Source: UBA3069 sp050633465
GTDB taxonomy: Bacteria > Pseudomonadota > Alphaproteobacteria > Rhodobacterales > Rhodobacteraceae
NCBI GenBank assembly: GCA_050633465.1
Contig: JBOEGO010000009.1
Coordinates: 47,346 to 111,345 of the forward strand
Direction of reading: 5' to 3'
DNA: 64,000 bases
Below, piece after piece: positions 8,713 to 18,200 of the stretch. The position numbers and the translations under genes were made by a program. How positions within the stretch are numbered: the first letter of the stretch is position 1; each line of letters opens with the position of its first letter. The notes below the pieces were generated by a model that was given only the letters and a program-made list of their open reading frames with translations, did not search any database and was not told the DNA's origin.

Positions 8713-9180
8713 ATGAGGAGCAGTGATTTGAAACAGCTCGACGACACATTCAGGGAAAGCTTGATGCTGGCACTGGATGAGGATCGCCATGACGACCTTG
8801 TCCTGATGATCGCCAACCGCCTGCGCAGTCGGCAACTCGTGGTCAGTAAACACGCCCGTGCCGCATTGCCCATCAACAAAGATCTTTGCCAACCCCTTTG
8901 CACCAACAGACTGACCCAGACGGAGATCGACAATTTCGACATCCGCGACAATGGCTGGCACATCATCGCTGTCCAGAACTGCCAGATCGCGGGGGCAGAA
9001 CTGTTTCCCTACACCGTCAAAGATTCGGACTACCGCGCACGCATTGAGGAATATGTCGTCTCACTCAGTAGCTATTACGGCGACACTTCTGACATGTTTG
9101 GAGCCTACCATCTGAATGGTATGTTTCTCGATTTCCAGCACCTGCACGAGTTTCGCCCAGAATGTCGCGGGGACGCCTGA
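8713..9180 (+). CDS. Hypothetical plasmid protein
   Basis: 155 residues, no recognised family. It starts helical and charged, followed by a mixed domain with NGWHIIAVQNCQ and aromatic-rich segments (SSYYGDTSDMFGAYHLNG). No signal peptide or membrane segment is visible. Palindrome B lies 15 bp upstream of the start. The gene overlaps the thermonuclease gene by 19 bp, which suggests an operon with it and the SSB-like gene. Confidence 0.65.
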   Translation: MRSSDLKQLDDTFRESLMLALDEDRHDDLVLMIANRLRSRQLVVSKHARAALPINKDLCQPLCTNRLTQTEIDNFDIRDNGWHIIAVQNCQIAGAELFPYTVKDSDYRARIEEYVVSLSSYYGDTSDMFGAYHLNGMFLDFQHLHEFRPECRGDA

Positions 9181-9590
9181 AGCATACGGCGCTCGCCGCT
9201 GCACTTATTCTTGGCGCTGTCTTTCCAAATCAAGGCTTGGCCCAAGACGTGATATGGCGTGTCTGCCTGCCGGATGAGCGCCGCGTCACATGCGTCGTTG
9301 ATGGCGACACACTCTGGTATCACGGCACCAAGATACGTCTCATCGGGATCGATACGCCCGAGATCGAAGGACGCTGCGCTGCTGAGCGACAGATTGCGGC
9401 CCAAGCCACCCGATACCTTACGAATTTGCTCAATACCGGACTGCGCAAAATCGCATTCGACGGTGAAGACCGATACGGTCGCGCTCTCGCGCGGCTCTGG
9501 GTGACAGAAGGCGAGGTCGGCCCTGCCATGCTGGCCGCCGGTCTGGCAGAACCTTTTCCGCGGCGCGAACCGCCACCATGGTGCGGATGA
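9162..9590 (+). CDS. Exported thermonuclease (staphylococcal nuclease fold)
   Basis: 142 residues. An N-terminal signal peptide (residues about 1-28, hydrophobic stretch ALAAALILGAVF) precedes an SNase domain with VVDGDTLWY near residue 45, IRLIGIDTPE near 58 and DRYGR near 102. These carry the Ca-binding acids and catalytic Arg residues of the family. Secreted Ca-dependent nucleases of this kind commonly sit in alphaproteobacterial plasmid backbones. The gene overlaps the upstream gene by 19 bp. Confidence 0.88.
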   Translation: MSRGRLKHTALAAALILGAVFPNQGLAQDVIWRVCLPDERRVTCVVDGDTLWYHGTKIRLIGIDTPEIEGRCAAERQIAAQATRYLTNLLNTGLRKIAFDGEDRYGRALARLWVTEGEVGPAMLAAGLAEPFPRREPPPWCG

Positions 9591-9630
9591 TGACTGAGTG
9601 TTCTGAAACGCATTTCCCGGAGCAGGACGC

Positions 9631-9969
9631 TTGAGCGGTTCTTTCACATGGGATGCCATCGTGCGCATCGGTACCATCAAGCCCTATGACAAAGCACTCG
9701 TTCTCACGGTCTATCATGAACTCGATGGCTACGGGACTGACGCCAGATCCCCGGCGCGGCCCGTCTGGAACACCATCATCTGTTTCAAGGACCGCTTGCG
9801 GGCTGAGCTTTCAGATCAGCTTGCACCGGGCGACCTGGTCCATTTTGAAGGCTATGTGCGCACCACCACGTTCACCGATGATGCCGATGCCAAACGGCGC
9901 GCGGTGGATCTCGTCATCACACGGTTCGATCTTTTGCATAAACATATCGACGGCCCAACCGACCATTGA
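9631..9969 (+). CDS. Single-stranded DNA-binding protein-like (OB fold)
   Basis: 112 residues from a TTG start at 9631, with GGAG about 11 bases upstream. The pattern PVWNTIICFKD, LAPGDLVHFEGYVR and AVDLVITRFDLL is that of SSB OB-fold proteins, but the acidic C-terminal tail of housekeeping SSB is missing. It probably protects single-stranded plasmid DNA during transfer or replication. Assignment is from fold pattern only. Confidence 0.65.
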   Translation: MSGSFTWDAIVRIGTIKPYDKALVLTVYHELDGYGTDARSPARPVWNTIICFKDRLRAELSDQLAPGDLVHFEGYVRTTTFTDDADAKRRAVDLVITRFDLLHKHIDGPTDH

Positions 9970-10573
9970 GCGGGTCATCAAGCGACCCCGCCGGCGGGGA
10001 AATCCGGAGCAGTTCCCGGCATGAGAGCCATCCGGTCGCAGCCAGACTTCGGGGCAGGCCAGAGCGGTGGGCAAAAACATGTCACCGACGGCGACGCGCA
10101 ATCACTTGAGTTGATGACCGATGCCAGCTTGGGGATGCCATTTTCGCAAGATCAGTCAGAACCGGTGAAGCGGATGTCTCCGGCGGCAATGCGATTGGAT
10201 ACCATAGGGCGCATGTGATGCAGGTCTGTTCACTATGGGCCTTTGTCAGGGGCCGGGATGTTGTGCAGGCTGGCCATAGGGGCGAGGGGGGTGCCTGACG
10301 TTTTCGTTCTGTTTTGGGTGGAGGTGCAAATTGCTCAAAAGATTTCCTCACTCAAATCGGCCGTCAGGGACCAGTTCCTGATTGACCGCCACTGGGCATG
10401 GGCGCTCCAAAACGCAATGTCGAAAAGCCCGACCGAGTTCTCGCCGGTCTGCGCTGCGCTTGCCCGGCTGCGAGCCGCACCACTCGGTTTTTCTCGGTGC
10501 GTTTTCTCGGCTTCACCCATGCTTGTCCAGTGTCATCAGGAAATGGTTCCTGACAACTTAAGAGGAAAATACC
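9970..10573. other. 604-bp region without a convincing gene
   Basis: Short frames on both strands lack recognisable protein patterns and ribosome binding sites. A perfect 14-bp GC palindrome (CCCCGCCGGCGGGG, 9986-9999) lies 16 bp after the SSB-like stop and may be a terminator stem without a U tract. The end of the region holds AGAGGAAAAT, the ribosome binding site for the DUF736 gene. Confidence 0.5.
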
Positions 10574-10933
10574 ATGAGCAACAAACTCGCATCTCTCACC
10601 AAGAACGAAAAAGACATCTTCACCGGCACACTCGCCACAATGGCCGTTCGCTCCAAGATCACGATCGTCCCCAACGCAAAGGCCCACAGCGATCAGCCCG
10701 ACTACCGCGTCTTCGCCAATGGCACCTACGAAATCGGTGCCGCCTGGAAGAAGACCTCCGAGACCACCGGCAACGACTACCTGTCGGTGAAAATGGCCGC
10801 CCCCGAGCTCGGCGCCATGGCGATCTACGCCAACGTCATCGCGCTCGACGAGATCGGTGATGACAATGTCACCCACCTGATGCTCTGGTCCGCACGCGAA
10901 CCCCAGGCCGCCAGCAACCAGCAGGCAGCCTAA
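10574..10933 (+). CDS. DUF736 family protein
   Basis: 119 residues. The order FTGTLATMAVRSK, DQPDYRVFANGTYEIGAAWKK, NDYLSVKM and MAIYANVIAL is that of DUF736, a short family almost confined to alphaproteobacterial plasmids and integrative elements. The function is unknown; the pattern suggests a compact beta fold. It has a good ribosome binding site (AGAGGA) and is followed by a strong hairpin, so it is probably a single-gene transcript. Confidence 0.88.
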   Translation: MSNKLASLTKNEKDIFTGTLATMAVRSKITIVPNAKAHSDQPDYRVFANGTYEIGAAWKKTSETTGNDYLSVKMAAPELGAMAIYANVIALDEIGDDNVTHLMLWSAREPQAASNQQAA

Positions 10934-10942
10934 CCTGAGAGG

Positions 10943-10978
10943 ATCGGCCCCGGTGGACCTCCCACCATCGGGGCCGAT
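10943..10978 (+). terminator. Hairpin terminator after DUF736 gene
   Basis: ATCGGCCCCGGTGG pairs with CCACCATCGGGGCCGAT across a short loop, with one bulge. It lies 9 bases after the DUF736 stop. There is no clear U tract, so it may be rho-assisted or only stabilising. Confidence 0.6.
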
Positions 10979-11019
10979 TGACGATCCTCACGTCACACAA
11001 AAGGTTCAGGCACTTGGAG

Positions 11020-11550
11020 ATGACAAAAACATTCAATTCCGTTAATGATTCCACCGATGTCACCAGGCTTGATGGGCAAAAAGGGAGACACACAGGGGAA
11101 ACAGGGGTTGGGACATGTCAGATGCACGGGTGTACTGTGAGTGACGAAGAGACATTATTTGAAACCAAAAATGTGAAGTTCTTCGAAGGACCACCACAAA
11201 GCAAAGACCTGATTCCGGATCATTTAGGCGTGAATATCGACCTCTTCCGACAGGTCAAAGAGCACTACAACAAGGCCAAAGAAAACATTGCTTGCAGGGT
11301 ACTTGCGGACATCTGTCAGGACATTCAGGACACCGGTTTTATCGGACGCATGGATGACAGTGCGGAGCGCCTTTCAACCACAACGGTGACCATCCAACGC
11401 TGGCGCTCCCGCTTTGCGGACGCCGGATTGCTCAAAAGACAGAACCGAAACGGGCTTTACTCAGTCGATCCGAAAGTTGCGATCCGGTTGGACGCAAAGG
11501 GTGACATCATCAAACCGGCCAATGAGCGAAAGGCCGTGTTCAAGTTTTAG
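11020..11550 (+). CDS. Putative winged-helix DNA-binding protein
   Basis: 176 residues from ATG 11020; a longer frame opens at 10978. The first 60 residues are irregular, and the rest is helical with a pattern like a winged helix near residues 110-155. It has a helix (STTTVTIQRWRSRFADAGLL) followed by a wing ending in GLYSVDPKVAIR. That end resembles plasmid RepL-type and MarR-like proteins. A role in replication or gene control is possible but not shown. It stands alone between the DUF736 gene and a convergent gene. Confidence 0.5.
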   Translation: MTKTFNSVNDSTDVTRLDGQKGRHTGETGVGTCQMHGCTVSDEETLFETKNVKFFEGPPQSKDLIPDHLGVNIDLFRQVKEHYNKAKENIACRVLADICQDIQDTGFIGRMDDSAERLSTTTVTIQRWRSRFADAGLLKRQNRNGLYSVDPKVAIRLDAKGDIIKPANERKAVFKF

Positions 11551-11591
11551 GCGCTGCCAAGCCATCCCGACATTGGTCCCAATAGCACTCA

Positions 11592-12563
11592 TCAGTCTGA
11601 CATGGTCACCTGATGAATGACCTGCCGCATACACAAATCTCCCTCTGGATGGCAGGTTGTTTCCAGTTCCCCGTTTCTGACGCGAAACTGCCGGACATCC
11701 TCTGCACCTAGGTGGTCAAACGACAATGGTCGTCTCGCAAATGGATTATGAAACACCCGCATGCCATCCCTTAGGCTCTCTTTGTATGTGTCAATCGTAC
11801 CGCCAACTTGGATCAACTCGTGATTGTTCCTGATCCGGACAGCTTGAAACACGAAGTCACCTTTGCTCTCACTCAACGCCCGAGCTTTCCCGAATGTTGC
11901 GACAGTGCTGTAGATAATCGCGCTCACATCTGACATCTCTTCATTGGCAAACAGACCCGTTGGTAAAGACACCTTGCCGTCCTTCATGAACGCCTTCTCA
12001 TGTCTGACGTCATAGAGAAGCCGCTGCATCGCCACATCACCCAACTGATGGGCATCGGGCGTCCCAAAGTTCTGAATCGCAATCACATAGCTTTGATCTG
12101 CCATATGCGGCAGGTTGGAATAGCTCTTCTGGTACTTTCTAAACTTCGCGCTAATTGAGTTCGATAGCCTGACCATCGTTTCAATGTAGCGACCTTCGAT
12201 ATCATCATGGTTCGTGATATCCGCCATCATCTTCATCCACTCAGGGGTTGCATCTTGTGCATGGGCAGAGATTGTCGCTTCGACCGCAAACCCGGAATCG
12301 GGTATCACGAAATCGGGCGCATGATGAGAAAAGTCGACTGCATGATTGAGGCTCTTCAATACAGCAAACAGATAGAGTTCCCACCAGCTCGAGTTGAACG
12401 TCCTCTGGAACTCAGCAACAAACTTTCCGTCGCGGTCAATGAATCCAGCCGCCCAATCATTGAGTACGTTTCGCAGGGCATCGTCTTCTTCTTCGATGAG
12501 CCAAACAAAATTGGGATGCAGGGAGGACTGCGCGACAGTCGGTGTAAAAAGGTCTAGTGTCAT
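11592..12563 (-). CDS. Hypothetical protein, possible PD-(D/E)XK nuclease fold
   Basis: About 323 residues from ATG 12563; GTG 12581 would add six. I do not recognise the family. Residues about 55-110 read SSWWELYLFAVLKSL, then PDFVIPDSGFAVEATIS. That spacing (helix, PD, then E inside a strand) is like the core of PD-(D/E)XK nucleases, though the usual Lys after the Glu is not present. No membrane segments. It lies alone, convergent with the winged-helix gene and 69 bp downstream of the coupling-protein gene. Confidence 0.55.
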   Translation of the reverse strand: MTLDLFTPTVAQSSLHPNFVWLIEEEDDALRNVLNDWAAGFIDRDGKFVAEFQRTFNSSWWELYLFAVLKSLNHAVDFSHHAPDFVIPDSGFAVEATISAHAQDATPEWMKMMADITNHDDIEGRYIETMVRLSNSISAKFRKYQKSYSNLPHMADQSYVIAIQNFGTPDAHQLGDVAMQRLLYDVRHEKAFMKDGKVSLPTGLFANEEMSDVSAIIYSTVATFGKARALSESKGDFVFQAVRIRNNHELIQVGGTIDTYKESLRDGMRVFHNPFARRPLSFDHLGAEDVRQFRVRNGELETTCHPEGDLCMRQVIHQVTMSD

Positions 12564-12632
12564 CGCAGATCTTTGCGACACGGTCTTTATGTTTGCAAAG
12601 GATTTCTATGTTCCTAGTCCGCCGTCCCATTG

Positions 12633-14438
12633 CTACTCCCGTGACAAATCATAGCCTGGATCGTCGCGATCTCTTTCACCAAACCGCATCTCTTCTTGTG
12701 CGGTGATATCATCCTGTTTGGCGACTTCCGCCTCATCATCGAAAATTTCCCGCAGCCTCATCGTCCATGACGCGGGCTTTTCAGCCGCGCGCATGTCGAC
12801 GGATTTCGAGTAGGGCACCAGCACGCGATAGATGTGTTTGCCGATCCCGCTGACCAGCACATAGACACCCTTCTTGTGCAAAAGTGGTCCAAGCTCGGTC
12901 TGGAAGTCGGTACGATGCACGACAGGTTCGCGCTTCTCCTCACGCATCCATTTGAGCCGTCCGCCGCCATCAGTGTCCCGCCGATGGGTGATCATGATCG
13001 TGTTGCCGAACTGCTCTTCGAGCCGCCGAGCCGTCTGGCCGACATTGATCTTGGCGATCACCTTGGTGCCGATCAAAGACTCGATCTGGTCTGCAACCTG
13101 TTGCGAGTATTTGGCGACCAGCTGTTCCACACCTTGTATCCCCAAAACGACAGCAAGACCCTTGGAGCGTCCGGTTTCCAGCATGGCCTCAAACCGATGG
13201 ACTTTGGGCAGTTGTGCGAACTCATCGACGAACAGCCAGACCCTGCGGTCTGTGCTGTCGCCGAAGGAAACATCGGACACATTGGAGGACATCACCGTCA
13301 GGAAGGCAGATATCCAGCCTTCGGACTGATCCTGAAACCGCCCCGAGCGTTGCAGCACAAGCGTGCGATCCTTCGTCTCTTCATCGAGCAACCACTTGCG
13401 CAGGGAGAACGTCTTGCGCTTGCCTTCGCTCGACCGCCATCCATAGGCAAGCATGCGGACCGCACCCAGGCCTGCGGCCATTGTTGAGATGGTCGCGGAC
13501 ACCTGACGGTAGTCCGCATTGAGATAGATCATCGCGTCACGGTGATATTTCTTGGCGAAGGTCTGCAATTGCTCAAGCGGCAGCTGCGTAGTTTCCATCA
13601 GCTCCCACCACGTCCACTTTTGCGGCTTGGTCTTCATCAGTGTGATGATGCAGAGAGCCAGAACGGTCCGAGATGAGTCCGAAAAAAACCGATCCTTGGT
13701 TTCCGGGATGATCCGGTTCGCCACTTCGATTGCATCCTCTTCGACGATGAGGTCGTTGGCGATGTCCCAGATCACCGAGCGGTCATCATGGGGGGCGAGT
13801 AACAGTGGTGCTTGCGGCTCTTTCGCGCCCGTGGGCTTTGAGAAAGCCATGCGGGTGTAATCGCCTTTGAAGTCGAACACGACGGCCTTGTCGCCGCGTT
13901 CCATGACCGATCTGAGCAATGGCAGGATGGTCTGTGTCTTCCCGCCGCCAATCGCCCCAAAGACCAGAAAGTGGTTCACTTCGCGCAGCCGACTGACAAA
14001 GAAATCGCCAAACCAGTGCAGGCCCTTCGCGTCGCGTTTGATCTCCTTGTTGGACGCAGCAACAAGCTCTCTTGGACCGGCGATGGTCAGTCCGGCTTTG
14101 ATAATTAGAAGTTTGACCCGTAATCCCCATTCCCAAACGAGATAGCCAAAACAGCCCAACGCCATCACGACAAATGCGGCAAACGTGGTTGTGCCGAGAT
14201 AGAATTGTTGTTCCGAGTTTAGGGACATCGCCGCTTTGATCTGTCCGCAATAGGCTTGGTCGAATGGGTGTAGGCAGGCTTTCACATAGTCCCACTTGAT
14301 GGGGATCGATGCACCGTCCGCTGTGCGATAGGCGGTGTATTGAAAGAAATACCAATACACCAATCCCGCACACAGAGCGCAGATGAGAATGCCGATTATG
14401 AGCCAGCGATAAGGCGCAACCTCCGGCTTATAGATCAT
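12633..14438 (-). CDS. Type IV coupling protein (TraG/TrwB/VirD4 class)
   Basis: 601 residues. Two N-terminal membrane segments (about residues 12-34 and 80-103) are followed by a cytoplasmic ATPase. Its Walker A is GAIGGGKT near residue 163 and its Walker B is WLFVDEFAQLP near residue 408. The block AFSKPTGAKEPQAPLLLAPH and the region around it are like TrwB/TraD AAD-binding domains. It would hand the TraA-bound DNA strand to a type IV secretion channel. It is last in traC-traD-coupling protein order; its ATG overlaps the traD stop (ATGA). The order matches rhizobial/Ti plasmid traCDG, but the protein reads more like TrwB than Ti TraG. No channel genes are in the window. Confidence 0.9.
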   Translation of the reverse strand: MIYKPEVAPYRWLIIGILICALCAGLVYWYFFQYTAYRTADGASIPIKWDYVKACLHPFDQAYCGQIKAAMSLNSEQQFYLGTTTFAAFVVMALGCFGYLVWEWGLRVKLLIIKAGLTIAGPRELVAASNKEIKRDAKGLHWFGDFFVSRLREVNHFLVFGAIGGGKTQTILPLLRSVMERGDKAVVFDFKGDYTRMAFSKPTGAKEPQAPLLLAPHDDRSVIWDIANDLIVEEDAIEVANRIIPETKDRFFSDSSRTVLALCIITLMKTKPQKWTWWELMETTQLPLEQLQTFAKKYHRDAMIYLNADYRQVSATISTMAAGLGAVRMLAYGWRSSEGKRKTFSLRKWLLDEETKDRTLVLQRSGRFQDQSEGWISAFLTVMSSNVSDVSFGDSTDRRVWLFVDEFAQLPKVHRFEAMLETGRSKGLAVVLGIQGVEQLVAKYSQQVADQIESLIGTKVIAKINVGQTARRLEEQFGNTIMITHRRDTDGGGRLKWMREEKREPVVHRTDFQTELGPLLHKKGVYVLVSGIGKHIYRVLVPYSKSVDMRAAEKPASWTMRLREIFDDEAEVAKQDDITAQEEMRFGERDRDDPGYDLSRE

Positions 14439-14701
14439 TGCAACACGCTTTCGGAACGCACCATCGGCTCTATCTCGACATCGCCTCGGCCGGTCGCTTC
14501 GCTTCCGCCTTTGGCTAAGCTGCTATGAGCAGCGACAAAAGACTGGAGCTCTTTGCTGCCACCTGTGTTGACATAGTGGGCGAGAACCGCTTCGATCTCG
14601 TCGAGCGGCATTGCGGATGCGCCTGCGCGCATGGCAGCCTCACCAATCAGGACTTTTCTGCGCGTCCCTTGCTTTCGGTCTGCGTGTTTGGCGCGTTGCA
14701 T
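14435..14701 (-). CDS. traD: Conjugal transfer protein TraD (rhizobial type)
   Basis: About 88 residues from ATG 14701, chosen because GGGAG lies 8 bases upstream; a longer frame to 14782 exists. It begins MQRAKHADRKQGTRRKVLIG and continues as a small helical protein, as in rhizobial TraD, which has no well-defined function. It sits between traC and the coupling protein, overlapping the latter by 4 bp. Assignment is from position and the N-terminal pattern. Confidence 0.72.
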   Translation of the reverse strand: MQRAKHADRKQGTRRKVLIGEAAMRAGASAMPLDEIEAVLAHYVNTGGSKELQSFVAAHSSLAKGGSEATGRGDVEIEPMVRSESVLQ

Positions 14702-14729
14702 CCGTTGGTCTCCCTTGGCGATTTTGGCA

Positions 14730-14957
14730 TCAAACACTTGCAGGATTAGATGCAGAGGCCTTGCGGCGAAATCGCTCCGCAATCGCCTGAAACTCCTTCA
14801 GCAGTTCCGCATCACTAATGTCCAAGTTCGTCAGATCGGCCTTGGCCGCGATCTTACCGATCTGGTCCGCACGGGCCTCAAGAGCGGCAGCGCGCTGAGC
14901 CTTGAGGGCTTCGATCTCTTTGTCGATGTCGACAACGGATTTGGGTTTTCTGGCCAT
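14730..14957 (-). CDS. traC: Conjugal transfer protein TraC (rhizobial type)
   Basis: 75 residues, beginning MARKPKSVVDIDKEIEALKAQ, with a strong coiled-coil pattern to about residue 60 as in rhizobial TraC. It is the first gene of the leftward transfer operon. Palindrome C lies 66 bp upstream and oriT about 120 bp upstream. TraC is expected to be an accessory relaxosome component; that role is inferred from family context. Confidence 0.75.
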   Translation of the reverse strand: MARKPKSVVDIDKEIEALKAQRAAALEARADQIGKIAAKADLTNLDISDAELLKEFQAIAERFRRKASASNPASV

Positions 14958-15022
14958 GGGTTATGTCTCCTGTCCCTGGACATTGAGGGTGTTGGAGCAG
15001 ACGATACATCAATTCAAACTTC

Positions 15023-15040
15023 ATCGCTATATATAACGAT
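15023..15040. promoter_or_regulatory. AT-rich palindrome, copy C (candidate operator of transfer genes)
   Basis: ATCGCTATATATAACGAT, 8 of 9 bases symmetric, upstream of traC on the minus strand and close to oriT. It matches copies A and B. Position suits a repressor or nucleoid-type protein acting on the tra promoter or relaxosome. Confidence 0.6.
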
Positions 15041-15078
15041 AGACATAACGGTAAATATGCGATAGAAAATTGAGGACA

Positions 15079-15105
15079 ACGGCGCACTTATACGTCGCAA
15101 GCGAC
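15079..15105 (-). other. oriT: Origin of transfer (oriT) nic region, RSF1010/Ti type
   Basis: On the minus strand this reads GTCGC-TT-GCGAC followed by GTATAAGTGCGCCGTTGTCC. The TAAGTGCGCC core is the nic consensus of RSF1010 (IncQ) and Agrobacterium Ti plasmids. The adjacent 5-bp hairpin (arms 15094-15098 and 15101-15105) is the usual relaxase recognition stem. It lies between divergent traC and traA, exactly where Ti plasmids carry oriT. The nick is predicted between T and A, or within a base of it, in GTATAAGTG. Confidence 0.85.
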
Positions 15106-15227
15106 AGGTGCGGCCTGGGATGGCCGCATGAAGATGCGGGTGAAGCGGTACTTGAGCGACTGAGACAGTCTTGGTCGGCCGAAGTTGGACACTAGCGAAC
15201 GCAGGCGGGCCGGAAAGGAGACGGGGT

Positions 15228-18200
15228 TTGGCGATCTACCATCTTTCGGCGCAGATCATCGGCAAGGGGGGCGGACGGTCCGCCGTTGCCGCTGCTGCCT
15301 ATCGGCATTGCGCCAAGATGGAGCGCGAAGAGACCGCCGAAGAAATCGATTATTCCCGCAAAGGCGGCAATGCGCATTCGGAATTCGCGCTGCCGAAGGA
15401 TGCGCCGGAGTGGATTGCAGCATTTGCCGAGGAACATGCGGCGCCGGAGGCAAGTGCGTTTTTCTGGAATGCCGTGGAAGCCAATGAGGGGCGTAAAGAC
15501 GCGCAGCTGATGCGCGAGATCGTCCTGGCGCTACCCGTTGATTTGACCACAGAGCAGAACATTGAGTTGGTGCGAGACTTTGTCTCACGAGAGCTTTCGG
15601 CGCATGGCATCGTCGCGGACTGGGCTTATCACGACATGGCAGACAACCCGCATGTGCATCTGATGACGTCGCTCAGGCCGCTCACGGATGAAGGTTTTGG
15701 GGCCAAGCGTGTGCCAGTCCTGGGGGATGATGGCAAAGTGTTGCGCGGGTCAGACGGCAAAATCCGCTATGAGCAATTCTCGGGCAGTCAGGAGCGGTTG
15801 CGCGAGATGCGAGCGGCCTGGGCCGAGACGCAGAACCATCATCTGGCAAAACATGGCCATGACATTCGGGTCGATCATCGCTCGTTCGAAGAGCTCGGGA
15901 TCGATGCGGTGCCAAGTAAGCATCGGGGTCCTGCGTCCGACAATATGGATGCGCGGGGCGAGGTGTCAGAGCTCGCCGAGAAGGCCAAGCTTGCGGCACG
16001 GGAAAACTATCTGCGCTATGCGGATGATCCGGCACTCATCCTGAACAAGATCACGACACAAAAGGCGGTGTTTACCCGTCATGACATCGCGCGGGAGATC
16101 CACCGGACCGAGTGTACACCCGCAGAGTTCCAGGCGCTTTTCTACCATGTGGGGGCGCATGAAGAGTTGGTGCCTGTGGCCGCACCTGCCTTCGATCCAT
16201 TTACGGGCGATGCGACAAGCGAGGCGATGTTCTCGACCCGGACCATGGTCGAATTGGAGCATCAAATGCTGCAGAATATCGATGGTTTGGCCCGCCGGCA
16301 GTCAGCCCCGATCGCAGATAAGGACCTTGAGAAGGCCTATGCGGTGTTTGAGGCAAAGCGCGGGTTTGATCTTACCGATCAGCAGAAAATGGTTGTCCGG
16401 CACCTCACCCGTGAGACGGGTGCGGCAGCACTCGTGGGCTATGCGGGGGCAGGCAAGTCGACCGCAACCGAGGCCACGCGGATCGCGTTTGAAGCTCAGG
16501 GCTATACGGTTGTGGGTGGCGCTTTGGCAGGAATTGCCGCCGACAATCTGCGCTCGGAGGCGGGCATTGAAAGCCGCACATTGGCCTCCTGGGAGTATCA
16601 ATGGGCCAAAGGGGACATGCTCCCAAACGCTAAAACCGTCTTTGTCATGGATGAGGCCGGCATGGTCTCTTCGCGCCAGATGGAGAGCATCACACGCACC
16701 CTGAACGAGGCCGGTGCACGGATGATCGTGCTCGGCGATGCGCGCCAGTTGCAGCCCATTCAGGCCGGTGCCGCCTTCCGTGCTTTTGTTGATGTGACGG
16801 GATATTCCGAACTCGACTCTGTCGTCCGCCAGCACGCGCCGTGGATGCGCAAGGCTGCGATCGCGTTCGGATCGGGCAGGGCGGGCGAGGGGGTTGCCGC
16901 CTATCTGGAGCACGACAAGCTCGGTTGGTTAGAAAGCAATGAGGATGCCAGGACTGCTCTAATTGCGGATTGGATGCCCTACCATCAGGCGTCAGCGGAC
17001 ATCACGATCATGGCACATCGCAACGAGGATGTGATCGCATTGAACGTCGAGGCGCGGGAGATGCTGAAGTCAAAGGATACGCTCGACGAGGAAGCGACGT
17101 TTGCCTCAGAGCGTGGCGAGAAACCCTTCGCAGCGGGCGATCAAATCCTGTTCCTGAAGAACGAACGCAGTCTCGGGGTGTTTAATGGATCGACGGGGCA
17201 GGTGGTTGAAGCCGAACGGAACCGGCTCAAAGTGCTGGTGGAGGGCCATGTCGATCCGATCACTCTGCGCGCCAACGAATACAACCACATTGACTATGGC
17301 TATGCGCGCACGATCCATAAGGAGCAGGGCAACACGGTCGACCGCGCCTTCGTCTATCTGTCGCCAACGATGGATGCGCAGCTCTCCTATGTGGCGCTGA
17401 CCCGGCACCGCGATGATGTCTCCCTCTACGCGTCCCGCGAGGATTATCGCAGCAAGGGCGAGCTGGTCGAACTGATGTGCCGCGACCGGCTGCAGGACTC
17501 CACCGCGCTCTATCGCGACCGGGTCGACTACAAGGACATCGTGCGCGGTTTTGCCGAACGGCGCGGCTTCTCAACGACGCGCGTCATCACCGACTTTGTC
17601 AAAGCCAATGTGCAATATCTGCGCGAGCGGTTCGACAGATTGGCGGAACGCTTCGGCCGGTTGCGCCATCCCGCGCCGGACCGTGAACCGATCCTGGTGC
17701 CGGAAAGGGATGGGGGCAAGGAGCCTGCGCGGCGCGTGCCGCCGGCACCGCGGCCGCCTGAAATGTCCGTCCACTTGCAGCACGCCGTCAACCGCCTGTC
17801 GCACAACCTCGCATCGGAAACCATTCGCGGTCGAAAGGCGCGCGGGTTTGAACGCTCCGCGCATTACGAACTCAACCTTGCGCTGTCTGCGGGCGAACTG
17901 CGATCGTTCAACGCCGATCTCAGATCGGTCTTTCCGAAAGACGCCATCCTGACCCATGGATCCCATCAACCGAATGAGGATGCGCCGGTGCTGGATGGGT
18001 TGCCCAACGGCTGGAAGTCCTTCGCCCGTGAAAGCTGGGAGCAAGTCTTTGCCGCCCAATGGGCCGAAACGCAGGCCACCCTGCAGCCACTGACCGAACG
18101 GGTGCGGCCTTGGGATCTCGCGCGGGCAACGGCCTTCACGGAAGGACCGGATCGCGCGCCGACCCAAACTCCTGACCGTTCCACCGACCAAACACCAGCT

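Noticed and set aside
10021..10218. 65-codon plus-strand frame before the DUF736 gene
   Set aside because: No ribosome binding site, no recognisable pattern.
10243..10860. Plus-strand frame of 205 codons overlapping the DUF736 gene
   Set aside because: Its second half is the DUF736 gene read in another frame, giving an Arg-rich sequence; no ribosome binding site or family pattern.
14958..15227. LuxR-type tra box between traC and traA
   Set aside because: No match to the Ti plasmid tra box was found; only the AT-rich palindrome and oriT are seen.
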